A stretch of 64,000 nt of DNA from Prevotella sp. (GCA_017410365.1 JAFQQY010000002.1:1-64000); one strand, 5' to 3'. Counted from the stretch's first letter, positions 1 to 7,737 are shown. Notes: generated by a model from the letters alone, not told the origin. Numbers and translations are program-made.

Positions 1-340
1 CACTTTTGTCTATTCTTTTTGGCATATTTTTCATGTCTCTTCAGTCGTATAGCCCGCTATACTCCTTTAGAACACATAAAAAATCTTCTCAAAAATAACA
101 AGACAAACGCACTAAAATCTAAATGACCGATTTGGGTTAAATAAAAACAGAGAAGTGCCAGATCTCACAACGAGAAATGCCAGATCTCACAACGAGAAAT
201 GCCAGATCACGCTTAGAGATCTGGCATTTCTCGATTTATAAACCTCATCACGTGCCCTAAAGGGCACAGCTCCGCCTACAGCCCAGCCCGGGAAATTTGA
301 AGAATTCGTTTTGCTAGTTGGGGCAAGGATGCACACAGTT
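1..340. other. Left-edge intergenic stretch
   Basis: No convincing gene is seen here. It holds a short hairpin at 47-62 (GTATAG/CTATAC arms around CCCG), the 22-bp-period array at 150-232 listed separately, and a small palindrome at 252-267 (GTGCCC-TAAA-GGGCAC). The latter lies 3' of the minus-strand gene ending at 341 but has no T-tract on that strand, so it is not a standard intrinsic terminator. Confidence 0.6.
150..232. repeat. 22-bp-period array, GAGATCTGGCA family (4 units)
   Basis: Four 17-bp units start at 150, 172, 194 and 216, each separated by 5 bp (linkers ACAAC, ACAAC, GCTTA). The first three read GAGAARTGCCAGATCWC and the fourth is the reverse complement, GAGATCTGGCATTTCTC, yet stays exactly in phase. 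A second array of the same unit lies at 50833-50915 in the opposite majority orientation. Seen directly in the sequence; function unknown. Confidence 0.9.
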
Positions 341-2476
341 CTAACGCACAGGCCGAACGCTATGCTCGATGCGGTCGAGGCCGTTGGAGTTGAACCAGCC
401 CGCGCTGCGCGAGCGGAAGTACAATCCATGGGCGTAGTTCTCGTCGAGGGGCGTAGATGACCAATAGTAGCCGTTCGAGCCGACGCCGGAGAACTCGCCA
501 TCTATGCGCCACCCAGCAGCAGGCAGAAAAATTGTGCCACCGTTAGGGCCGATAAACCTCCGACCATTAACACCATTCATAGTTGTCCATTCTGAACGAC
601 AATTGTTAAACAGCTCTTTTATCTGTTCTAGGGTCGGGGCTGAAGCAACTTGCCCAAAAGTATAGTAGCCACCATAAGCCTCAGGAGTGGACGCGCCCTC
701 ATTGCAGCACCGCCACTGCGTGCCGCTGGGCAGACCGAGGTCTATCCAGTGCGGGTGGTTGGAGTCGGGGCAGGATGTATTTTTCAAACTTGCTTCAGGA
801 CTTGCTAAAACATCGAATTGATTAAAGAGCTTGACTTTGGGATATACAGTATAGCTATCAAGTTTATCCTTATTGAGCCCGGTAAACGTGTGTTCCATTT
901 TAGAAGCCTTGTTAGTATAGCTTGCACTGGCATCAAAGTTTGCAACTTCCATATTGTTATCATCTAACAATTTATAGCCAACATTAACCGGAATCAGACA
1001 ATCTCCACGTAATTCTGTATAAGCATCTACTGAGGTATTTGAATTGGATGTCTGCGTCAACTTCGTATTGGAGAACTCTGGCACAAGATTCCATGTATGA
1101 ATAGGTTCTGATAATTCCCATGTCAGACCATTACCCGTATGTGCTACAGAAGCCTGGAGTGAAACATTTACAAAACTGCCTACTTCAATATTTGAGTTCT
1201 TTAGCCGTTCATAGATTTTTGTTTCCTTAGAAGCATTATCAATGTCACTATTGCGGAGCACGAAACTGCCGCTGGCTCGTCCTCCCATCTCTCCACGTAC
1301 ACAAACCCGGGCTATCTCACGACTCAGAAGGTTAAAGCCAATCTCTAGGTAGGCTCCACCCGCCAGACTTCCATCAAGACTACCTGTCATATCAACAGAG
1401 GAACTTGCAAGCCGTCCCCCGATACTCGGTTTTATCGAATTTTTCCCTATGCTACTGAAGTCAAAGGCCGAGCCAAAAGTATAGTTTTGCGTGGATGTTA
1501 TAGAACTCGTAAATGTGGCATCAGCACGAACAAAAAGACCAGGATTGATGTAGAAGTTGACCATATTTCCAGTCATTGGTATAGGGCATGATGCAACGAT
1601 ACCGTCCCAATCGTGATTATAAGAAAGCACGCCATAAAGTGACGACTGAGAGGTTACTCGCAAGTCTCCAGTAAGTCTATAGCTGAAGTATGTACCCTGA
1701 CCTTCACCTATAATCAAGAAAGTATGTATTCTAAATGTGGGTTGTATCTCAACAGAGTAGCTAGCGCCACCACTCAAAGCAAGATCACCATCGTAAGCAA
1801 TACCCTGACTAATGTCGTAACTACGATTGAGTTTAAAAGGGCCTAAGGAAAAAACGACATCATCTGGGTTATATGTAGCACGCCGTCTGCTGCTAGCCGG
1901 AGTTTCTTCATCTGGTGTTGACCCATAAACCGTGGAAACGCTACAGAAAGAATCAAACAAGTCCTCAAGGTATGCTTGCTCACAAATAACATCAATAGAA
2001 GAATTGCCAGTCTGAATACTAGAAACCACACCTGAAAAACCGTATGGTAGGGCATCACAGCCTTCTAACAGAACGAGTTTATCTCCTTTTACTGGGACTA
2101 TAGCACTAGGAGTTTCAAGTTTCAGTTTTAAAGTAAGACCTTCTGCTCCTATAATATAGTCAAGCAGGTTGTATTCCAGATTTTTTACATCCTGCTTACA
2201 CTTTGTCTCCGGCGTCACAAACCCCACGCTGTCAATAGTAGCCAGAGGTATCTTATAGACACTGTCGGCTGTGTTGACAACCTGTGTCACGATTTCATCG
2301 TAATAGACACTGTCGGCATCATAGTTAGAATACTCTATGCTCAGTATCTCATCACGGAAGAAGGCATTGAACTGTCCGTCGTTACGGTAGATATAGAATG
2401 CCTCGCCGATGGTCTGTGCCATACCGGCAAGTGTTACGGCGGCAAATAAAAGAATAAGGCCAAGACGGTGTTTCAT
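341..2476 (-). CDS. Secreted protein with C-terminal FISUMP-like domain
   Basis: A 711-residue protein with an N-terminal signal peptide (hydrophobic stretch within residues 4-21). The middle is a long beta-rich region of unknown function. The last 135 residues begin with DLGLPSGTQWRCCNEGAS and contain GGYYTFG and YYWSSTP, which match the 'Fibrobacter succinogenes major paralogous' (FISUMP/DUF1566-like) domain common in secreted Bacteroidales proteins. Its start codon overlaps the stop of the upstream gene (ATGA at 2473-2476), so the two are probably translationally coupled and driven from the promoter near 3039. No T9SS tail is obvious in this protein. Export is inferred; the actual role is unknown. 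Confidence 0.75.
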   Translation of the reverse strand: MKHRLGLILLFAAVTLAGMAQTIGEAFYIYRNDGQFNAFFRDEILSIEYSNYDADSVYYDEIVTQVVNTADSVYKIPLATIDSVGFVTPETKCKQDVKNLEYNLLDYIIGAEGLTLKLKLETPSAIVPVKGDKLVLLEGCDALPYGFSGVVSSIQTGNSSIDVICEQAYLEDLFDSFCSVSTVYGSTPDEETPASSRRRATYNPDDVVFSLGPFKLNRSYDISQGIAYDGDLALSGGASYSVEIQPTFRIHTFLIIGEGQGTYFSYRLTGDLRVTSQSSLYGVLSYNHDWDGIVASCPIPMTGNMVNFYINPGLFVRADATFTSSITSTQNYTFGSAFDFSSIGKNSIKPSIGGRLASSSVDMTGSLDGSLAGGAYLEIGFNLLSREIARVCVRGEMGGRASGSFVLRNSDIDNASKETKIYERLKNSNIEVGSFVNVSLQASVAHTGNGLTWELSEPIHTWNLVPEFSNTKLTQTSNSNTSVDAYTELRGDCLIPVNVGYKLLDDNNMEVANFDASASYTNKASKMEHTFTGLNKDKLDSYTVYPKVKLFNQFDVLASPEASLKNTSCPDSNHPHWIDLGLPSGTQWRCCNEGASTPEAYGGYYTFGQVASAPTLEQIKELFNNCRSEWTTMNGVNGRRFIGPNGGTIFLPAAGWRIDGEFSGVGSNGYYWSSTPLDENYAHGLYFRSRSAGWFNSNGLDRIEHSVRPVR

Positions 2477-2946
2477 CGTTTCGTGAATTTAGAGGTTCGA
2501 CCATTGATACTTAGCACATAAACTCCCGAAGGGATAGAAGCGAGAGGCAGGCTGGCGTAAGAACCGCTACGCTGGAAATTAACAGGAACACAGATGCCGT
2601 TGACGGCATAAACTGCCAGTTTATCTGTAGCATTGATGCCATGGAATACGATTCGGCCGTCTTCCTGAGTGTAGCGAGCCTTTACGCTTGGACTTGTTAT
2701 GCCAGAGGCACCACCCTTATAAGTAAACTTAAGCACATCCAATTTAGAAAACTCCATGTCGAGAACGGTAGAGGTGATGAGCACCTTGTCGTCCTGAAAC
2801 TTTACTTGGGGCATTGTGTACAGCTCCACATCTGTTGTTGTGCCGTTTGCATGGTGAAGCACAAGACTTTGTGCCGACGTGCTGCTGATGCCCATCACAA
2901 CGAGTAGGAATACTACTAATGAAATCAGTTTCGTATGTTTTATCAT
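2473..2946 (-). CDS. Small secreted protein with T9SS type A-like C-terminus
   Basis: A 157-residue protein with a clear signal peptide ending near ...SSTSAQS (about residue 26). The C-terminal 50 residues (LAVYAVNGICV, then SIPSGVYVLSINGRTSKFTKR at the very end) have the layout of a type IX secretion sorting domain: a beta-sandwich with a G-x-Y-x-x motif and a basic end. The middle, with a TMPQVKFQDDKV stretch, resembles small Prevotella exported proteins of unknown function. It is first in a two-gene operon with the FISUMP protein. PorX at the right edge of the window makes a functional T9SS plausible. Confidence 0.7.
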   Translation of the reverse strand: MIKHTKLISLVVFLLVVMGISSTSAQSLVLHHANGTTTDVELYTMPQVKFQDDKVLITSTVLDMEFSKLDVLKFTYKGGASGITSPSVKARYTQEDGRIVFHGINATDKLAVYAVNGICVPVNFQRSGSYASLPLASIPSGVYVLSINGRTSKFTKR

Positions 2947-3038
2947 ATACTATTGTTTTAGATAATCAAACCCTATATCATAGAAATACCAACATAGGAA
3001 GTTCAAAGATAGCACAACCGTGAATAGGTGTGCAAATG

Positions 3039-3046
3039 CAAAAGTA
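3039..3046 (-). promoter_or_regulatory. -7 promoter element of the secreted pair
   Basis: CAAAAGTA on the plus strand reads TACTTTTG on the minus strand, matching the Bacteroidetes TAnnTTTG consensus about 95 bp upstream of the start at 2946. Confidence 0.5.
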
Positions 3047-3174
3047 AGGATTATTTCTGATTAAACAAAGAAAAAGGGGAAGATTTTAATGTAATACCGC
3101 AATGCAACATTCATTTAGTATGCCCATGTCAAATGATTGATGTAGAAAAATTTGGTGAAATAAATAGAATTAGG

Positions 3175-3182
3175 TATATTTG
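3175..3182 (+). promoter_or_regulatory. -7 promoter element of the toxin-antitoxin pair
   Basis: TATATTTG matches TAnnTTTG, with a TTG (-33 element) at 3152-3154, 20 bp upstream. It lies 20 bp before the ATG at 3203, which supports that start over a longer frame beginning at 3133. Confidence 0.65.
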
Positions 3183-3202
3183 CATTAAAAATATTATAGC
3201 TT

Positions 3203-3397
3203 ATGTTACAGACATCTATCATTTCACAAGAAAACAACACCGTTACCATAAAAATGAGTCGTCGGCGTTGGAAGCATCTTCAAAAACTAGAAGAATCATA
3301 CAAGGTGGCTACTGCTATCCGAAAGGGTATTAAACAAGCAGAAAAATCACCAGCCATGAGCATGAAAGAAGCAATTGAAACCTTGCGTAACTTATGA
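3203..3397 (+). CDS. Putative type II antitoxin
   Basis: A 64-residue basic protein that overlaps the following RelE-like toxin by four bases (ATGA at 3394-3397), the classic layout of a type II toxin-antitoxin pair. The N-terminus (ISQENNTVTIKMSRRRWKHLQ) could form a ribbon-helix-helix or other DNA-binding fold, followed by a helical C-terminus ending MKEAIETLRNL that would wrap the toxin. No family was recognised with confidence; the antitoxin role is inferred from size, position and overlap. Such antitoxins normally repress their own promoter, here at 3175-3182. Confidence 0.65.
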   Translation: MLQTSIISQENNTVTIKMSRRRWKHLQKLEESYKVATAIRKGIKQAEKSPAMSMKEAIETLRNL

Positions 3398-3717
3398 TGA
3401 ACGTTAGAATTTCAGATGAATTTAAAACTGCATACAAGCGGTTGAAGAAAAAGCACAAGTCTTTGGATGCTGATTTTGAGGCTCTCTTGATGTCTCTACA
3501 GGAAAATCCAAGACAAGGAGTGGAACTTCATGAAGATATCTGGAAAATACGAATGAACATTACGTCTAAAGGACGTGGGAAAAGTGGGGGTGCTCGTGTT
3601 ATCATACGATTGAGGATAGTTATGAACGAGTTACAACTAATCTATATTTACGACAAGGCTGATTTTGAAAATGTTAGTGACGCATACTTGCGTGATATTT
3701 TAAAAAGAATGCCTTAG
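3394..3717 (+). CDS. RelE/ParE-family toxin
   Basis: A 107-residue protein of typical RelE/ParE length. The start ISDEFKTAYKRLKKKHKSLDADFEALL matches the two opening helices of this superfamily, followed by LxENPRQGVEL, the basic beta-sheet core (WKIRMNITSKGRGKSGGARVI) and the final strands LQLIYIYDKADFENVS. Family members are mRNA interferases or gyrase poisons; which activity applies cannot be read here. A second possible ATG at 3397 follows immediately. The pair sits beside repeat-rich DNA with no transposase. Confidence 0.8.
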   Translation: MMNVRISDEFKTAYKRLKKKHKSLDADFEALLMSLQENPRQGVELHEDIWKIRMNITSKGRGKSGGARVIIRLRIVMNELQLIYIYDKADFENVSDAYLRDILKRMP

Positions 3718-3730
3718 CCTTTTGTACTTT

Positions 3731-3860
3731 TGTCTCTTTTGGCTACGGATTATTAGGATTTAAAGGATTTCAGTTCTTCAATTTTTCAATCTTTAAATTT
3801 TATATTTCAGTCTCTTTTGTCTAAGGATTATTTGGATTTAAGGGATTTCTGTTCTTCAAA
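3731..3860. repeat. 50-bp imperfect direct repeat
   Basis: Copies at 3731-3780 and 3811-3860 share the core TCTCTTTTGKCTAMGGATTA, then GGATTTAARGGATTTC and GTTCTTCA. A degraded third piece (GGGATTTTGGGATTTTTAGG) follows at about 3870. The spacer segment CTTCAATTTTTCAATC reappears at about 50459, next to the other copy of the shared hairpin block. Confidence 0.8.
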
Positions 3861-3974
3861 TTTTGTGTCTAGGGATTTTGGGATTTTTAGGATTTTTCAG
3901 TTTTTCTGTCCAAAAAACATGTCTTTATGTCTTTAAAAACTTATGGCTCTTTTGCAAAGAGAATCATTAATAAT

Positions 3975-4180
3975 CCAGTGGAATAAAACAATCAGGCGAG
4001 GGCTTTGATGCCCCGCCTACCATAATGTAAGAGCGACAGGAGGAGCGGTTAAGTCCTCGCTCATGAGCATAGCTACCCTCTCATTATGGAGAGGGGCTGG
4101 GTGAGGCCTGGATTTAGGAGAGAGGTGGAGCCTCTCCTTACGGCAAGGAGAGGACGGGAGAGGTTGCGAAAAATATATAC
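3975..4180. repeat. Hairpin-rich dispersed repeat, copy A
   Basis: This block is shared with 50508-50680 in the same orientation, including GGCGAGGGCTTTGATGCCCC, TAAGAGCGAC and AGGAGCGGTTAAGTCCTC. It contains the hairpin arms CCTCTCCTT (4131-4139) and AAGGAGAGG (4145-4153), and GGCG/CGCC arms around 3994-4018. Copy A has about 35 bp (CATGAGCATAGC and onward) absent from copy B. It has no coding potential; it behaves like a non-autonomous or REP-like repeat. Confidence 0.85.
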
Positions 4181-4236
4181 CTCTAAAGGAACGCTTTGCA
4201 CAATTCCCTCCTAACCTCCCCTTGCTAAGGGGAGGA

Positions 4237-4378
4237 ACCTCGATGACACCTTGCGATACCTCGATGACACCTTGTGATACCTCGTGATACTTCGTGATAC
4301 CTCAAAGCCAAGGTATCACACATTAAGTATCTGTCTCTTAGCAAATTACCACACAATTGTGATACCTCAGCCCAAAAT
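4237..4378. repeat. 10/21-bp repeats of GTGATACCTC
   Basis: ACCTCGATGACACCTTG occurs at 4237 and 4258, and ACCTCGTGAT follows at 4279, a 21-bp step. The pattern then tightens to 10-bp steps (4289, 4299). An inverted AGGTATCACA lies at 4311-4320 and another GTGATACCTC at 4369-4378. Steps of 10 and 21 bp keep helical phase. Confidence 0.75.
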
Positions 4379-4400
4379 ACAAAATTATTTTGGAGAACTT

Positions 4401-4495
4401 TCATACATCCTACATTTTTAAGGTTAACCGACTGACACGCTGTGCGTTAGATGCAGTGTATAAGAAAATTTTACCTACATTTTTGGGCGCTTTTT
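4401..4495. repeat. CATACATCCTACATTTTT element, copy A
   Basis: It begins with CATACATCCTACATTTTT, has an internal AGTGTATAAGA that is partly inverted to the start (TCATACA/TGTATRA), and ends with CCTACATTTTTGGGC. The same arrangement, with a different 30-40 bp core, occurs at 49005-49093. In both places a 22-bp array of the TGCACCAC/AAACGGCC type follows within 75 bp. Confidence 0.75.
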
Positions 4496-4567
4496 TGATG
4501 CTTTTAAGTAATTTTAAGAATTATATTACATAAAAGCAAGGTGAACAAGGCATGTCTTTTGAGTATC

Positions 4568-4650
4568 AAAAGTGGTGCAGTTACGACTGCTAAACGGCCC
4601 GATTAAGCATCGTAAACGGCCGTTTTAGAACTCTGAAACGGCGGTTTAGA
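4568..4650. repeat. 22-bp-period array, AAACGGCC family (4 units)
   Basis: Four 17-bp units start at 4568 (AAAAGTGGTGCAGTTAC), 4590 (CTAAACGGCCCGATTAA), 4612 (GTAAACGGCCGTTTTAG, near-perfect palindrome) and 4634 (TGAAACGGCGGTTTAGA), with 5-bp linkers GACTG, GCATC and AACTC. The first three units return, reverse-complemented and in the corresponding order, at 49111-49171. The array ends 17 bp from the stop codon of the minus-strand ATPase, so it would be in that gene's 3' UTR. Confidence 0.9.
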
Positions 4651-4667
4651 CAATAGATTATTATAGT

Positions 4668-6005
4668 TTAGATATATAAAGGAAGCAACTTTGGCAATAG
4701 ATGAACATAATAAAACGGGATACTAAGAAGGCGGAATCTTTTACCATTCGGCGTCACTACATCATCAACTTGCATTGGCTGATTCCATACTCTTACAGCA
4801 AAATCATGTGGAGCATTATCCATGAATATCTGTAAAGATTTAAGATGTGCATTGTGACCAGCCTTTACCTCAATAGGTATTACCTTTCCATCAAATAAAT
4901 AAACGAAATCTAATTCTGATGTCGCACTTGGAGAGTTGCGAACCCAAAAATCATGATGTACATCAGCATCAGTTGTTGACGAAAACAGTTCTTGTGCAAC
5001 TAATTGTTCCGCTAATTTGCCTCTCCATGTGTCCATTATATTGGTAGAGAACATTACCTCTTGTTGTATATTTGCAGCATAGTTAATTATCCCAGCATCA
5101 ATCCAAAAGAGTTTTGGTTTGCGTCTATTCTCCTGAACAATTGGTAATTGACAAGATGTGATAGGGTATGTCAGTTCTAACAAATATGTACGTTCCAGCA
5201 TACGCAATGCCTCTCCTACTTCACGAGCCTTATAGCTTGATTCCGCAAAATTACCCAGTGTTATCTGTTCTGTAGAATATGTCCATCCTTTTTTAAGAAG
5301 CAAACGAATTACATTTTTCATTGTATCGTTCTTAGCATATTTTTCCACATCTTCACTATAGCTGCGCAATAAAGAAGCATAAACATCTTTCAAAGCGACA
5401 ATATCTGGATTATCAGAATATCGCGCTATGGCCTCTGGCATTCCACCAACAACAGCAAACTGCGAGAATAACTGCATCAACATTGGGTGTAATGACGAAT
5501 CTATGTGCATTGTATTCAGTTCGTCACATAGCAATGTATTGCCTGTTGCTTCGAGAAAATCAGAAAAAGAGCATGGACGAAGGTGCATATATTGTACTCT
5601 GCCTACAGGAAAAGAAATATGTTGATTTTGCAAAGTGAGCAGCAAAGAACCTGCTGATATCACATAGAGCCATGGATAATCCTCATAAAAATAGCGAAGC
5701 AACGCCACTGCCTTGGGGGAATTCTGTATCTCATCTATAAACAACAGCGTTTTTTTTGTTCTGTCCAATGGCTTTTTAGCAAAAAGAAATATCATCTTAA
5801 CAGATATATCAATATCTGCGGATTCGAAAATAGCCCAGTGATCAGGTTTTTCCAAGTTTAATGATATGAATACATCAAACTCTTTGCCAAACTCTTTTAC
5901 CATAGTCGATTTACCTACTTGGCGAGCTCCTCGTAACACTAAAGGTTTACGATATTTCGAATCTGCCCATAAGCGCAATTCTGATATGATTTTTCTCTGA
6001 AACAT
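4668..6005 (-). CDS. AAA+ ATPase with DUF4143 domain
   Basis: A 445-residue protein of the AAA_14/DUF4143 family, one of the most expanded orphan ATPase families in Bacteroidales. The Walker A motif GARQVGKST is at residues 26-34 and Walker B (LLFIDEIQ) near residue 90. The C-terminal third carries the DUF4143 region with WIDAGIINYAAN and a nuclease-like strand pattern ELDFVYLFDGKVIPIEVKAG (the E/D..E-x-K arrangement of PD-(D/E)xK folds). The function is not established for the family. It is monocistronic, with a -7 element at 6027-6034, a 33-bp triple tandem repeat just upstream and a 22-bp array just downstream. Confidence 0.85.
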   Translation of the reverse strand: MFQRKIISELRLWADSKYRKPLVLRGARQVGKSTMVKEFGKEFDVFISLNLEKPDHWAIFESADIDISVKMIFLFAKKPLDRTKKTLLFIDEIQNSPKAVALLRYFYEDYPWLYVISAGSLLLTLQNQHISFPVGRVQYMHLRPCSFSDFLEATGNTLLCDELNTMHIDSSLHPMLMQLFSQFAVVGGMPEAIARYSDNPDIVALKDVYASLLRSYSEDVEKYAKNDTMKNVIRLLLKKGWTYSTEQITLGNFAESSYKAREVGEALRMLERTYLLELTYPITSCQLPIVQENRRKPKLFWIDAGIINYAANIQQEVMFSTNIMDTWRGKLAEQLVAQELFSSTTDADVHHDFWVRNSPSATSELDFVYLFDGKVIPIEVKAGHNAHLKSLQIFMDNAPHDFAVRVWNQPMQVDDVVTPNGKRFRLLSIPFYYVHLLPKLLPLYI

Positions 6006-6026
6006 AAGTTACTTGATATTACGCCA

Positions 6027-6034
6027 CAAATATA
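6027..6034 (-). promoter_or_regulatory. -7 promoter element of the AAA+ ATPase
   Basis: The minus strand reads TATATTTG (TAnnTTTG consensus) 22 bp upstream of the start at 6005. Confidence 0.6.
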
Positions 6035-6059
6035 CTGATATTTAATGAATTACACAAGC

Positions 6060-6158
6060 AATTCACAATATTTTGTTTCAAAAACAAAGTATAATTCACA
6101 ACATTTTGTTTCAAAAACAAAGTAAAATTCACAATATTTTGTTTCAAAAACAAAGCAA
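6060..6158. repeat. 33-bp tandem repeat, three copies
   Basis: Three adjacent units at 6060-6092, 6093-6125 and 6126-6158 differ at only a few bases (for example AATATTTTG versus AACATTTTG, and the last 2-3 bases of each unit). Each contains the inverted pair TTTGTTT/AAACAAA. There are no spacers, so this is not a CRISPR array. It lies just upstream of the ATPase promoter (25 bp from the -7 box), where an operator would be expected, and directly abuts the terminator of the MFS gene. Confidence 0.9.
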
Positions 6159-6160
6159 AC

Positions 6161-6196
6161 AAAAAAGATGGCTGCATCACGTGACGCAGCCATCTT
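6161..6196 (-). terminator. Intrinsic terminator of the MFS transporter gene
   Basis: Arms AAGATGGCTGC (6165-6175) and GCAGCCATCTT (6186-6196) form a long perfect stem. On the minus strand the stem is followed by TTTTTTG, giving a standard intrinsic terminator 22 bp after the stop at 6219. Confidence 0.85.
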
Positions 6197-6218
6197 AGAT
6201 ATTTATAACATTATTGTA

Positions 6219-7673
6219 TTACTCAACAATGATTGGCTTGTACTTAGGAACAAGAGTCTTCATGATTGTCCATGCCAACAGATAAGCAACTGCACAGATG
6301 CAGAATACAATCATATAGCTGGCTGGCTTGCCCTCGAAACCAAGGAATGTGAATGCAGCACCCTGACCCTCAGCGTATGTAAAGAGGTTACCGGCACCCT
6401 TGTTGATAAGGAATGAACCTACACCACCAGCCATACCGCCGATACCTGTGATGGTAGCGATTGTTGACTTAGGGAACATGTCACCGATTGTTGAGAAGAG
6501 GTTAGCAGACCATGCCTGATGTCCTGCACCTGCAAGACCGATGATGATTGCTGGCCACCATGCTGAATAAACGCCCAATGGCTGAGCAAAGAGAGCTGCA
6601 AGTGGGAAGAATGCGAAGATAAGCATTGCCAACATACGGCCTGCATATGGGTTCATACCCTTCTTGTCAACAAATATCTTTGGCAGATAACCACCACCGA
6701 TAGAGATGAATGTAACGATAGCATATAGAACAACGATGAGCATGATACCCATTGGGTCGCTTGACTTATAGCCATACTGATCAGAGAAGTAAGCAGGTGC
6801 CCAGAAGAGGAAGAACCACCATACACCATCGGTGAAGAACTTACCTGTGATGAACGCCCATGTCTGACGGTATGTGAAGCACTGCAAGAAAGGAATAGTC
6901 TTCTCTTCCTTTACCTCTGCCTTAGTAGCAGCTGCAGCATCTTCTTCATCCTGATTGATATAGAGAAGCTCTGACTCGTTAACGAACTTAGACTTCTCTG
7001 GCTTCTCATAGAGGAATACCCAGAAGAACATCCAAATGAAACCTAAAGCACCGATGATGATGAATGCCATTTCCCAACCATAAGCCTCAGCAAGCAGAGG
7101 AATTGTTGCAGGAGCAGCAAGAGCACCTACTGATGCACCGGCGTTGAAGATAGATGTAGCGAAAGCACGGTCTTTCTTTGGGAAATACTCTGCTGTCACC
7201 TTGATAGCTGCAGGGAAGTTACCAGCCTCACCAGCTGCAAGAACGCAACGGCAAATCAAGAAGAGCCATACGCTGACACTTGCTACTGCAAGCGCTGCAG
7301 CAGAACCTGTTTCAACTGCCTTCATTGCCTCTATTGACTCAAAGCCTTCGATGTGCATTGTTGCCCAACCGCAACCTGCATGCAAGCAAGCACCGAGCGA
7401 CCAGATACCAATAGCCCAAAGATAACCCTTCATTGTGCCCATCCAGTCAACGAATTTACCTGCGAAGAGCATGAACACAGCATAGATGATTGAGAATGTA
7501 GCTGTGATTGTACCGTAGTCTGCATCGGTCCAGTGGAATTCTGGCGCGATGAAGTCCTTCCATGTTAACGAGAGCACCTGACGGTCGAGGTAGTTGACCG
7601 TAGTAGCCACAAAGAGCAACGAACAGATAATCCATCTGTGGTAACTCATTTTAGATGTTTGAATTTGACTCAT
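6219..7673 (-). CDS. MFS hexuronate-type transporter (ACS family)
   Basis: A 484-residue inner-membrane protein with about 12 hydrophobic helices. The NYLDRQVLSLTW motif in the first helix and the GRMLAML/NLFSTIGDMFPK loops are typical of the anion:cation symporter family, in particular ExuT-like galacturonate/glucuronate carriers. A hydrophilic loop of about 40 residues (MFFWVFLYEKPEKS to ATKAEVKEEK) lies mid-protein. The gene is alone, with its own -7 box and terminator. A GH28 pectinase at 25030-26526 would release the presumed substrate, although the two genes are not linked. Exact substrate is inferred. Confidence 0.8.
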   Translation of the reverse strand: MSQIQTSKMSYHRWIICSLLFVATTVNYLDRQVLSLTWKDFIAPEFHWTDADYGTITATFSIIYAVFMLFAGKFVDWMGTMKGYLWAIGIWSLGACLHAGCGWATMHIEGFESIEAMKAVETGSAAALAVASVSVWLFLICRCVLAAGEAGNFPAAIKVTAEYFPKKDRAFATSIFNAGASVGALAAPATIPLLAEAYGWEMAFIIIGALGFIWMFFWVFLYEKPEKSKFVNESELLYINQDEEDAAAATKAEVKEEKTIPFLQCFTYRQTWAFITGKFFTDGVWWFFLFWAPAYFSDQYGYKSSDPMGIMLIVVLYAIVTFISIGGGYLPKIFVDKKGMNPYAGRMLAMLIFAFFPLAALFAQPLGVYSAWWPAIIIGLAGAGHQAWSANLFSTIGDMFPKSTIATITGIGGMAGGVGSFLINKGAGNLFTYAEGQGAAFTFLGFEGKPASYMIVFCICAVAYLLAWTIMKTLVPKYKPIIVE

Positions 7674-7723
7674 TATTTTATTAGATTTTAAAAATTAGTT
7701 TCGTAGTAAACAAGTTTTGCTTG

Positions 7724-7731
7724 CAAAGATA
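7724..7731 (-). promoter_or_regulatory. -7 promoter element of the MFS transporter
   Basis: The minus strand reads TATCTTTG, 51 bp upstream of the start at 7673. Confidence 0.6.
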
Positions 7732-7737
7732 ATAAAA

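Larger units (their letters stand above)
3718..4667. other. 950-bp gene-free, repeat-rich intergenic region
   Basis: No credible gene is seen. From left to right it holds a 50-bp direct repeat (3731-3780 and 3811-3860), a hairpin-rich block shared with 50508-50680, a CCTCCCCTT/AAGGGGAGG hairpin at 4215-4235, a run of GTGATACCTC-type repeats at 4237-4320, an element starting CATACATCCTACATTTTT, and a 22-bp-period array ending 17 bp before the ATPase stop codon. It lies between convergent genes, so it carries the 3' ends of both. Confidence 0.8.

Noticed and set aside
150-232. 22-bp-period arrays as CRISPR arrays
   Set aside because: Repeats of 17 bp with 5-bp linkers are far below CRISPR dimensions, units flip orientation, and there are no cas genes.
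252-267. GTGCCC-TAAA-GGGCAC palindrome as terminator
   Set aside because: No T-tract on the strand of the preceding gene; the stem is only 6 bp.
3133-3333. Alternative 66-codon frame overlapping the antitoxin
   Set aside because: It begins before the promoter box at 3175 and lacks the ATGA overlap with the toxin.
6060-6158. 33-bp repeats as a CRISPR array
   Set aside because: Units are directly adjacent without spacers and no cas genes are present.
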